DNA of 16,792 nt. Source: Streptomyces sp. NRRL F-5630. Lineage in GTDB: Bacteria > Actinomycetota > Actinomycetes > Streptomycetales > Streptomycetaceae. Of this stretch, positions 1 to 6,411 are shown piece after piece (position 1 is the first letter of the stretch; each line of letters begins with the position of its first letter). The position numbers and the translations under genes are program-made. The notes beneath the pieces are model-generated. The model saw nothing but the letters and a program-made list of their open reading frames with translations, did no database searches and had not been told where the DNA came from. The stretch covers positions 1 to 16,792 of the forward strand of contig NZ_JOGO01000100.1 of NCBI RefSeq assembly GCF_000719475.1, read 5' to 3'.

Positions 1-35
1 GGGGGACGGGTCGCAGGGGAGAGCGGGGGGAAGAA

Positions 36-142
36 GGCGGGCGGACGGAAGGAGGCGATGGGAAGGGGGCGGCCAGGCGAAGGGGCGGGCGGACGAAGGA
101 GGCGGCCAGATGGAAGGGGACGGGGCGGATGAAGGAGGCGGA
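36..142. repeat. Three imperfect 20-bp direct repeats
   Basis: The motif GGCGGGCGGACGAAGGAGGC recurs at 84-103. A version with one extra G lies at 36-57, and a shorter, diverged version (GGCGGATGAAGGAGGCGG) at 124-141. Spacing is 48 then about 38 bp. The repeats sit in a purine-rich tract, so part of the likeness may be compositional. Each copy contains GGAGG. Confidence 0.5.
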
Positions 143-233
143 CCGAAGAAGGGAAGCGAGCGCAAGGAAGGGTGCGCGCGGAGAGGGGCGAGGCGGGGGG
201 CGCGTGGTCCGGAGACTCGCTCTCTGGGTGCCG

Positions 234-273
234 CCCGTGCGACAGGCCACGCCCCCCGTGCGACAGGCCACGC
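234..273. repeat. 19-bp perfect direct repeat, 21-bp period
   Basis: CCCGTGCGACAGGCCACGC occurs at 234-252 and again, unchanged, at 255-273, separated by two bases. Two head-to-tail copies could be a slippage product or a tandem protein-binding site. No gene is evident around it. Confidence 0.8.
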
Positions 274-538
274 GCCAGGCTGCGGCACCGGGCCGGGGCG
301 GAGGGGAGTGGTACGGAGGGGGCGGAGCGGGACCGAGGGGGCGGAGGCAAGAGATGGCGCCGCGCTTCATGCCAGGCGATGCGCGCGACCCGAGAAGGGG
401 AGAGGGACGGACGGTAAACGACCGCCGGAGGCCCCAGCCCAGCAGCGCGCCTGACCCGAGACAGACCCCCACCCACCCGGGGGGCTCCCCTGTAACCATC
501 CTTTCAGGCCCCACCACAACCCCACCCCCCTCCCCCCA

Positions 539-626
539 AATCTGTGGATAACTCCCCGAAACCCACGAAGCCGCTCACTCCGAAGAGTGAGCGGCGTGAC
601 GAATTCACCGAAGTTATCCACAGATT
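539..626. promoter_or_regulatory. Inverted DnaA-box pair with centred hairpin (left element)
   Basis: AATCTGTGGATAACT at 539-553 is the exact reverse complement of AGTTATCCACAGATT at 612-626, a 15-bp perfect inverted repeat. Each arm holds a consensus DnaA box, TTATCCACA (minus strand at 543-551, plus strand at 614-622), and the outer box ends span 80 bp. A second perfect inverted repeat lies inside it with the same centre (582.5). The element is non-coding, about 130 bp beyond the stop of the oxidoreductase gene. A related element of identical span lies at 16676-16755. DnaA binding is inferred from the box sequence. A cruciform or an RNA hairpin is equally compatible. Confidence 0.7.
570..595. 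terminator. 11-bp stem with CGAA tetraloop
   Basis: GCCGCTCACTC at 570-580 pairs perfectly with GAGTGAGCGGC at 585-595 around the loop CGAA. Such a stem could terminate transcription from the minus-strand oxidoreductase gene that ends at 755, although it is 160 nt beyond the stop and has no T-tract. Its exact centring between two DnaA boxes suggests it may instead be part of that element. Confidence 0.5.
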
Positions 627-754
627 CAGCGCTTTGAGCCTCTTCACGCCCCAAGCACCGGAATCACGGACCAGACTTGTGCTCACACCGAGTTCCCCGT
701 GCCGGGGGATTCGCGGATACCGGCCGGCCCGCCACGGTTGTGCGTCCGCGGAGT

Positions 755-1735
755 TCAGCCCGTCGTCAGCAGGACCTTGCCGATGTGGTTGCTCTCGTCG
801 AGGACCCGGTGTCCGGTCGCCGCGTCGCTCATGGGGATGCGGCGGTCGACGACCGGTTTGACCGCGCCCGAGGAAAGGAGGGGCCACACATGTTCGCGTA
901 CCGCCGCCACGACCGCGGCCTTCTCCGCCGCCGGGCGGGCGCGCAGCGACGTCGCGGTGACCGCGGCGCGCTTGTTCATCAGCGCGGCCAGGTTCAGTTC
1001 GCCCTTCACCCCGCCCTGCATACCGATGATCGCGAGGCGGCCGCTCGTGGCCAGTGCCTGGATGTTGCGGTCCAGGTACTTCGCGCCCATGTTGTCCAGG
1101 ATCACGTCGGCGCCGTGTCCCTCCGTCGCCTTCCCCAACTCGGCGACGAAGTCCTGCTCGCGGTAGTTGATGAGGATGTCGGCGCCAAGTTCACGACAGC
1201 TCTCCAGCTTCGCGGCCGTTCCCGCCGTCACCGCGACGCGCGCCTCGACCGCCTTCGCGAGCTGGATCGCCATCGTCCCGATTCCGCTCGAACCGCCGTG
1301 CACCAGAAGGGTCTCCCCCGGCCTCAGCCCGGCGACCATGAACACGTTCGACCAGACCGTGCACACGACCTCCGGCAGCGCCGCCGCCTCCACCAGGTCG
1401 ACACCGTCGGGCACAGGGAGCAGTTGACCGGCCGGTACGGCGACCTTCTCGGCGTAACCGCCACCGCCGAGGAGCGCGCACACCTCGTCGCCCACGGCCC
1501 AGCCCGAGACGCCCGCGCCCAGCGCGGCGATGCGGCCGGAGACCTCCAGGCCCGGATACGGGGAGGCGCCGGGCGGCGGATCGTAGAAGCCCTGGCGCTG
1601 GAGGAGGTCGGCACGGTTCACCGCGCCCGCCACCACCTCGACCAGCACCTCTCCGGGCGCCGGGCGGGGATCGTCGACCTCGGACCAGAGGAGCACGTCC
1701 GGTCCACCGGGTTCGGAAATCGTGATCGCATGCAT
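755..1735 (-). CDS. NAD(P)H:quinone oxidoreductase, PIG3 family
   Basis: This is a 326-aa zinc-free medium-chain dehydrogenase/reductase. The GroES-like N-terminal half includes the segment SPYPGLEVSGRI typical of the family. The Rossmann half carries the nucleotide-binding signature HGGSSGIGTMAIQLAKA. The length (about 325 aa) and overall pattern match the TIGR02824/PIG3 quinone oxidoreductases, which reduce quinones with NADPH in the cytosol; the physiological substrate cannot be told from sequence. The cysteine set of zinc-dependent alcohol dehydrogenases is not apparent. It starts with the ATG at 1735. No Shine-Dalgarno precedes it, and a TAGCCT box lies 7 nt upstream, so the mRNA may be leaderless. 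It appears monocistronic, flanked on both sides by long non-coding stretches. Confidence 0.9.
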   Translation of the reverse strand: MHAITISEPGGPDVLLWSEVDDPRPAPGEVLVEVVAGAVNRADLLQRQGFYDPPPGASPYPGLEVSGRIAALGAGVSGWAVGDEVCALLGGGGYAEKVAVPAGQLLPVPDGVDLVEAAALPEVVCTVWSNVFMVAGLRPGETLLVHGGSSGIGTMAIQLAKAVEARVAVTAGTAAKLESCRELGADILINYREQDFVAELGKATEGHGADVILDNMGAKYLDRNIQALATSGRLAIIGMQGGVKGELNLAALMNKRAAVTATSLRARPAAEKAAVVAAVREHVWPLLSSGAVKPVVDRRIPMSDAATGHRVLDESNHIGKVLLTTG

Positions 1736-1742
1736 GCTCGAG

Positions 1743-1748
1743 AGGCTA
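1743..1748 (-). promoter_or_regulatory. Putative -10 box of the oxidoreductase gene
   Basis: TAGCCT on the minus strand fits the TAGNNT -10 pattern of Streptomyces vegetative promoters and lies 7 nt before the ATG at 1735, which would start transcription at or next to the start codon. I see no good -35 hexamer. Confidence 0.4.
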
Positions 1749-2266
1749 CTCGCCGCTCCCGATCCGCCCTGAGGACCCGCCGACCATTCCCCACGACGGG
1801 CCGTCCCAACACGGCGTACGGCTCTGGCTCACACGCCGGGGACCCGTGGACCGTACGCACGTCGGCGTGCCGGCCGCCGGGGCGGACAGCCACCCGGTCA
1901 GAACTGCTCGGCCCACAAGCCCCGCCCCGCACCACCCCGGCCGGGCGCGGCCCAACTCCCCACGCGCACGCCCACCAGGCCATGCCACCGGGCCCCGGCC
2001 GCGCCGTGCCCGGCGAGCAACATCATGCTGCCCGCGCAGCCCCCACCCCCGTCCCCCCGATCAACCAGACAGGAGCCCCCATCCCGCACTCCCAGACGCC
2101 CGTCCTGCCTCCCACCAGCCCGCCGCGTCAGCCAACGGATCACGCCGCCGCGCCCCAGCCGCCCCCACCGTTCACCCAGCCCCACCCCGTCACCCAGCCC
2201 CGACCCGCACCCCGGCCAGCCGACTGAACCCGCCGCCCGTCGCTCCGCCGCCCCTCCTCGCCCCGC
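1749..2266. other. C-rich intergenic stretch, no convincing gene
   Basis: This 518-bp stretch separates the oxidoreductase start from the channel gene's stop; both genes are on the minus strand. From about 1900 the plus strand is very C-rich (CCCCCACC, CCCCCGTCC). Open frames through it encode Pro/Arg/Ala-rich low-complexity sequence without domains, and they run through or beside genes on the other strand. One short direct repeat, TCACCCAGCCCC, occurs at 2172-2183 and 2190-2201. The stretch could be the remnant of a lost gene or a long 3' UTR of the channel gene; I see no specific evidence for either. Confidence 0.55.
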
Positions 2267-3373
2267 TCAGGACGGGTGTCCTCGTAGGGGCCGGGTGTCG
2301 CGGAGGGCTCGGGGGTCCGGGCCGGCGCGGACGATGGTGATGAGGCGGTCCGTGGCCTGGAGGGTGCCGACCGCAGGGTCGTCATAGCCAAGGACCCGGT
2401 GGCCGCGGACGACGCTGACCACGAGGTCGTCCGTCTCGCGTGGGCCGCGTCCGATCTCGGCCTTTATCACCGGCCGCTCGATGAGGTCGAGGCCCGTGCC
2501 CTGCTGGATGAGGTCTTCCATCACCGTGCCCGCCGTGGGGCTGAGGACCGAGAGTCCGAGAAGGCGTCCCGCCGCGCTCGCGCTCGTGATGACCGCGTCC
2601 GCGCCGGACTGCCGCAGCAGCGGCGCGTTCTCCTCCTCGCGCACGGCCGCGACGATGTGCGCGGCCCGGTTGAGCTGCCGCGCCGTCAGGGCCACGAGGA
2701 CGGCGGTGTCGTCGCGCTGGGTGGCGATGATGATCTGTCGCGCCTTGCTCACCTCCGCGCGCGCGAGGACGTCGCTGCGCGTGGCGTCGCCGACCACACC
2801 CGCGAAGCCCTCGGCCGTGGCGAGTTCGATCACCTTCTCGTTGGGATCGACGACGACGACCTGCTGCGGCGTCAGGGACCCGGCGGTCAGGACGGTCTTG
2901 ATCGCCGAGCGTCCCTTCGTGCCGAAGCCGACGACGACGGTGTGGTCCCTCAAGGCATGCCTCCAGCGGTGCAGCCGCCATTCCTCACGGGTTCGTTCCG
3001 TGAGGACCTCCAAGGTGGTCCCGACCAGGATGATCAGGAACAGCACGCGCAGGGGCGTGACGACGAGGATATTGATCAGCCGCGCCGTATCGCTCACCGG
3101 CACGATGTCGCCGTAGCCGGTGGTGGAGAGCGTCACGGTGGCGTAGTAGAAGGCGTCGAGGAGATCGACGCTGTGGTCGGAGTTGTCGCCGTAGCCGTCG
3201 CGGCCCGCGTAGACGAGGAGCGCGGTGCCCACGAGCACCGCGAGCGCCATCGCGATGCGCTTGGCGACCTGACGGAAGGGCCGCTCGACGACGCGGCGGG
3301 GCAGTTTGATGCGCGTAGCGACCAGTTGCTCACCCGCCTGACGCGCGATCGCGTCCTGCCCGGGCAGTTTCAC
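2267..3373 (-). CDS. Two-TM potassium channel with RCK (TrkA-N/TrkA-C) domain
   Basis: This is a 368-aa ion channel subunit. TM1 is at about 38-58, then a pore loop with the K+ selectivity filter TTGYGD at 84-89, then TM2 at about 98-121. A cytosolic RCK domain follows, starting near residue 144 (VVVGFGTKG, a Rossmann glycine motif with GxGxxG altered to GFGTKG), and a TrkA-C-like end. This is the MthK/GsuK-like architecture, a tetramer in the inner membrane gated by ligands or nucleotides on the RCK ring. The GTG at 3373 is preferred as start because GGAGG lies 6 nt upstream; the ATG at 3379 directly abuts that GGAGG and would give 370 aa. The gene follows moeA in the same direction, 108 bp away, with the parS array between. 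There is no functional link to the neighbours. Confidence 0.9.
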   Translation of the reverse strand: MKLPGQDAIARQAGEQLVATRIKLPRRVVERPFRQVAKRIAMALAVLVGTALLVYAGRDGYGDNSDHSVDLLDAFYYATVTLSTTGYGDIVPVSDTARLINILVVTPLRVLFLIILVGTTLEVLTERTREEWRLHRWRHALRDHTVVVGFGTKGRSAIKTVLTAGSLTPQQVVVVDPNEKVIELATAEGFAGVVGDATRSDVLARAEVSKARQIIIATQRDDTAVLVALTARQLNRAAHIVAAVREEENAPLLRQSGADAVITSASAAGRLLGLSVLSPTAGTVMEDLIQQGTGLDLIERPVIKAEIGRGPRETDDLVVSVVRGHRVLGYDDPAVGTLQATDRLITIVRAGPDPRALRDTRPLRGHPS

Positions 3374-3380
3374 GTACATC
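3367..3380. other. Degenerate parS-like site at the channel gene start
   Basis: GTTTCACGTACATC matches 11 of 14 positions of the parS consensus, with a complete left half (GTTTCACGT). It overlaps the first codons of the channel gene and lies 35 bp before the first perfect parS. It may be a decayed fourth site or a coding coincidence. Confidence 0.3.
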
Positions 3381-3401
3381 CTCCATCAAGGCCCTGGTGA
3401 T

Positions 3402-3415
3402 GTTTCACGTGAAAC
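3402..3415. other. parS: parS centromere site 1 (ParB binding)
   Basis: GTTTCACGTGAAAC is an exact 14-bp palindrome identical to the bacterial parS consensus. In Streptomyces, ParB loads on such sites clustered around oriC and organises chromosome segregation into spores. The site lies in the gap between moeA and the channel gene. Confidence 0.95.
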
Positions 3416-3440
3416 CTCACCCCTCACACCGCCCCACGAT

Positions 3441-3454
3441 GTTTCACGTGAAAC
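3441..3454. other. parS: parS centromere site 2 (ParB binding)
   Basis: This is a second exact GTTTCACGTGAAAC, 39 bp from site 1 start to start. Both sites share a GAT or GAT-like left flank, so the likeness extends beyond the 14-bp core. Confidence 0.95.
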
Positions 3455-3478
3455 ATCGCGCTCGCCCATCCGGGCCAT

Positions 3479-3492
3479 GTTTCACGTAAAAC
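3479..3492. other. parS: parS site 3, one mismatch, overlapping the moeA stop codon
   Basis: GTTTCACGTAAAAC differs from consensus by one base (A for G in the right half). It starts 38 bp after site 2. On the minus strand its bases supply the last codons of moeA (Phe, Thr and TGA), so it is partly coding. Single-mismatch sites are commonly still bound by ParB. Confidence 0.85.
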
Positions 3493-5215
3493 ATCCGCCC
3501 ACACGTGGCAGGTCGAGCAATTCCACGGCGGTTCCGGCCTCGGCCCCGCCCGGGGGGATGACCGCGAGACTGTCGGCATTCGCGATTCCGCGCAACATCG
3601 CGGGCCCGTTGTAGCGGAGGAGACGCAGCCTTCCCTCATGGACACGAACCGGTAGGAGCCGGGTGTCCCGAGGATGGCCCTCCACGCTCTCGGCGAGCGG
3701 CAGGCGGGCGCGGGGGAGTTCGTCACGGCCCGGGACTTCGCCACGGCCCGCGAGCACGCCGAGCAGCGGGGCGGCGAGCGTCAGCAGCCCCGCGACGGCC
3801 GCGAGCGGATTGCCCGGCAGGCCCACGAGGTGCTGGCCCGGCGCGGTCGCTGCGAGCAGCATCGGATGTCCCGGCCGGACGGCGACGCCGTCGACGAGGA
3901 GGCGGGCGCCGAGCCGGGAGAGGACGGGACGTACGTGGTCGACGGGACCCGCCGCCGTACCGCCTGTCGTGAGGACCAGGTCCGCTTCCGAGGCGGCGAG
4001 GGCTTCGGCGAGAGCGTCCTCCTCGTCGCGCAGGCGGTACACGCCGAGGACGCGGGTGCCGAGCGCTTCGAGCCAGGCGGGGAGCATCGGGCCGAGCGCG
4101 TCACGGATCAGGCCGTCGGTGGGAATTCCCCGGGCGAGGAGTTCATCGCCGAGGACGAACACTTCGGCGGTGGGGCGGGGATGGGCGCGTACGGCGTCGT
4201 AGCCGGCGGCGGCGGCGAGGCCGAGCACCGGGGCGGTCACGACGGTGCCCTCATCGACGAGGGCATCGCCCGTGCGGCACTCCTGTCCGCGCGGGCGGAT
4301 GTCCTCGCCCTGCGCGAGCGGGCGGAGTGCGTGCAGCCGCGCGCCGTCGGCCGTCACCTCGCCGTGCTCGCTGCGGAGCACGCCGGTCGTCCCGTCGGGG
4401 ACCCGGGCGCCGGTCGCGACGGGCACGGCGGCACCATCGTCGAGGCGTCCGGCGGCACCGCTGAGCTGATGCCCCGCCAAGACCTGGGCGTCGGGGAGCA
4501 GCCGCCAGGGTCCCGGCCCCGCGACGGCCCAGCCGTCCATGGCGGAGGTGTCGAAGGAGGGGAGGTCGGTGAGGGCGGTGAGCGGTTCCGCGAGGGCGAG
4601 CCCGCGCGCCTGCTCCAGCGGCAGGAGCGGTACGGGGCGGTCGGCCGTACGCGCCACGGTCTCTCGTGCCGCCCGGAGCGCGAGGTCGCGCGCCTCCCCC
4701 CAGGTCCGTACGGCGGCGGACCGCGCGGGGGAGGAGGGAGCGGGACGGCGGTCCGGGGAGTGCGGGGTGCCCTCGGCGGAAGCGCTGTCCTTGTGCGGGG
4801 ATACGGGTCCGGCATCGGGCCGTCCGCCACTCTCCGGCGCGTCGTCCGTCCCCGTCGCGGTCGCCGGCGGGTCCTCGGTCCACGCCTCTTCGATCGCGGT
4901 CCACGCGTCGCCGGTCCCGGCGTCCGTCCCGCTGGTTCCGTCCTCGGCGTCGTAGTCGGCGGCCCAGTCGTACGCCTCGCGGGGCTTCTCCGGAGCGGGC
5001 TCCTCGGCGGCGGGCCCGGGGGCGTCGGCGGGAGCCGGGCGCGGAGGGGGTGTCGTGGTGTGGGCGCGGGCGAGGACCAGGGCCTGGTCGAACGCGGCGT
5101 CGTAGGCGGCCTCGTCGGCGTCGGCCGCCGGGGGCGGGGTGGTGGCCCGCGCCGCGTCGGGAGCTTCCGGGTCCGGGCGCGGCTCTTGCGGGTCCGTACC
5201 GCCGGGGGCGCTCAC
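3482..5215 (-). CDS. moeA: Molybdopterin molybdotransferase MoeA with long N-terminal extension
   Basis: This is a 577-aa protein that inserts molybdate into adenylylated molybdopterin. The MoeA core is about 169-577, the usual length for the family. Visible motifs are DTSAMDGWAV (222-231), VATGARVPDG (266-275), GEDIRPRG (303-310), LGDELLARG (355-363), the MPT-binding LTTGGTAAGPVD (415-426), VRPGHP (446-451) and GLPGNP (465-470). Residues 1-168 are an Asp/Pro/Ala/Thr-rich, probably disordered extension not found in standard MoeA. The GTG start at 5215 overlaps the mobA stop as GTGA, with GAGG just upstream, so the two are translationally coupled. A shorter product starting internally in the extension is possible. 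The 3' end is built into parS site 3. Confidence 0.9.
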   Translation of the reverse strand: MSAPGGTDPQEPRPDPEAPDAARATTPPPAADADEAAYDAAFDQALVLARAHTTTPPPRPAPADAPGPAAEEPAPEKPREAYDWAADYDAEDGTSGTDAGTGDAWTAIEEAWTEDPPATATGTDDAPESGGRPDAGPVSPHKDSASAEGTPHSPDRRPAPSSPARSAAVRTWGEARDLALRAARETVARTADRPVPLLPLEQARGLALAEPLTALTDLPSFDTSAMDGWAVAGPGPWRLLPDAQVLAGHQLSGAAGRLDDGAAVPVATGARVPDGTTGVLRSEHGEVTADGARLHALRPLAQGEDIRPRGQECRTGDALVDEGTVVTAPVLGLAAAAGYDAVRAHPRPTAEVFVLGDELLARGIPTDGLIRDALGPMLPAWLEALGTRVLGVYRLRDEEDALAEALAASEADLVLTTGGTAAGPVDHVRPVLSRLGARLLVDGVAVRPGHPMLLAATAPGQHLVGLPGNPLAAVAGLLTLAAPLLGVLAGRGEVPGRDELPRARLPLAESVEGHPRDTRLLPVRVHEGRLRLLRYNGPAMLRGIANADSLAVIPPGGAEAGTAVELLDLPRVGGCFT

Positions 5216-6306
5216 TTCGCCTCAGCCGCCCAGCGCCGCGCGAGGGCCTCCGCCTTGCGCGCCGCTTCGGCGACGGCCTCGGGGCCGCCCTCGGCCCTGC
5301 CCGCCGCGTAGCCGACGAGGAAGGTCGTGAGCGGCGCCGCCGGGCGGTCGACGCCGTGCGCCGCCTCGCGGGCGAGGTCGAGCAGCAGACGTACGTCCAC
5401 GTCGAGGGTGATGCCGAGTTCGGCCTTGACCGAGGAAATCCATTCATCCAGCACGTGCCCATGCTCCCTGATCCGGTCCTGGGCGGCGGCGAGGTCCCCC
5501 CAGGTGTCGCAGTCGAAGGAGACGCCCTCCTCATCGGGCACCCGGACGAGGTCCAGCGGGCCGAGCAGCCGCCGCAGGGACAGCCCGCCGGTCCTCGCCT
5601 GCCCACCGCCGCCGTGCTCCAGTACTCCGGGCGCGCGGTCCGGCCCGTTCCGCAGGCGTTCCAGTCCCTCGCGCAGCGGCGCGGTGCGATAGACGGCGGT
5701 GAGGTACTGCTCGCGGCCGTCCGCGTCGACGTAGAGGGCGCCGTCCTTCGCGGGGTCCGCGTCGAGCACGGCGTGCAGGCGGGCGAGGGCGGCGGGGGTG
5801 AGGAAGGGGAGGTCGGCGGAGAGCAGGCTCAGGCGCGCGGCGGTGACGTGGCGCAACCCCGCGTCGAGCGCGGCGAGCGGCCCGCCGCCCGGCGGCTCCT
5901 CTCGTGCCCACACGACGGGCCGCGCGACGGGACGTGGCGCCGCGACGACGACGGTCGTACGGGCCTCCGCGCACGCGGCGAGCACGCGGTCGACGAGCGT
6001 CCGGCCGCCGACCCGCAGCCCCGGTTTGTCGGCGCCCCCGAGGCGCCGCGCCGCGCCCCCGGCCAGCACGAGGGCGTCGTACGCCCCGGAAGCTTCCCCT
6101 GCCTCACGGCCGCACCCCGCGCGCCCCTCCGCCGAACCGTCCCCCGCGCCCGTCCCCGAATCGCCCGGTCCAGCGCCGGAGGAGCCACCCGGCCGCACAC
6201 CGGAGCCACCCTGCGGGCCACCGGCGCCACCCCGCCCGTCCCCAGCAGCCCGGCTGTCGTCCCGGCCCGTCCCGGCGCCCGGCTCTTGTGCTCCTGCCGT
6301 CCCCAC
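5212..6306 (-). CDS. mobA: MobA-like molybdenum cofactor guanylyltransferase fused to DUF6457
   Basis: This is an NTP-transferase-fold protein of up to 364 aa. The nucleotide-binding motif LVLAGGAARRLGGADKP is at about 79-95, and SADLPFLTP (163-171) holds the metal-binding aspartate. Residues about 285-364 match the actinobacterial DUF6457 domain (LDEWISSVKAELGI onward). MobA attaches GMP to Mo-molybdopterin to form the bis-MGD cofactor of oxidoreductases. The first 74 residues are Gly/Ala-rich and low complexity. The real start may be the GTG at 6306 (longest) or the GTG at 6198, and neither has a strong ribosome-binding site. It is the first gene of the mobA-moeA pair (GTGA overlap). The bkd operon lies 105 bp upstream on the same strand, so read-through is possible. 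Confidence 0.85.
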   Translation of the reverse strand: MGTAGAQEPGAGTGRDDSRAAGDGRGGAGGPQGGSGVRPGGSSGAGPGDSGTGAGDGSAEGRAGCGREAGEASGAYDALVLAGGAARRLGGADKPGLRVGGRTLVDRVLAACAEARTTVVVAAPRPVARPVVWAREEPPGGGPLAALDAGLRHVTAARLSLLSADLPFLTPAALARLHAVLDADPAKDGALYVDADGREQYLTAVYRTAPLREGLERLRNGPDRAPGVLEHGGGGQARTGGLSLRRLLGPLDLVRVPDEEGVSFDCDTWGDLAAAQDRIREHGHVLDEWISSVKAELGITLDVDVRLLLDLAREAAHGVDRPAAPLTTFLVGYAAGRAEGGPEAVAEAARKAEALARRWAAEAK

Positions 6307-6347
6307 CTCGCCACCACCCCGATTCCGGCGCCCGCCACCGTCCGTAT

Positions 6348-6366
6348 GCCCGCAGTATGCGCGGGC
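6348..6366 (-). terminator. Possible weak terminator after bkdC
   Basis: GCCCGC (6348-6353) pairs with GCGGGC (6361-6366) around a 7-nt loop, about 45 nt past the bkdC stop. The stem is only 6 bp and has no T-run, so it could be leaky or fortuitous. It sits between the bkd operon and mobA. Confidence 0.35.
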
Positions 6367-6411
6367 GGCGTGGGCGGGGCGGGGCGAGGGATGGCGCGGG
6401 GCGTGGCGGGG

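Larger units (their letters stand above)
1..538. other. Left-edge non-coding stretch, purine-rich then mixed
   Basis: I see no convincing gene here. Positions 1 to about 200 are strongly G/A-biased on the plus strand (runs such as GGAAGGGG and GAAGGAGG). The reading frames that stay open give low-complexity Arg/Gly/Ala proteins in several frames at once, as expected from base composition alone. From about 430 to 538 the plus strand becomes C-rich. The stretch lies downstream of the minus-strand oxidoreductase gene, and its left neighbour is outside the window. It contains two repeat families listed separately. A small RNA or a 3' UTR cannot be excluded. Confidence 0.6.

Noticed and set aside
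234..273. Possible CRISPR-like repeat
   Set aside because: There are only two copies, with a 2-bp spacer and no cas genes. It is a simple tandem duplication.
110..551. Several overlapping short plus-strand frames at the left edge
   Set aside because: All frames stay open because the region is poor in stop codons, and all encode low-complexity sequence that reflects the purine repeats.
539..626. Insertion-sequence terminal inverted repeats
   Set aside because: The arms are 88 bp apart end to end with no transposase and no flanking target duplication seen. DnaA-box identity explains the arm sequence better.
677..2227. 516-codon plus-strand open frame
   Set aside because: It is antisense to the oxidoreductase and then crosses the C-rich gap as Pro-rich low-complexity sequence. 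No start signal and no recognisable fold.
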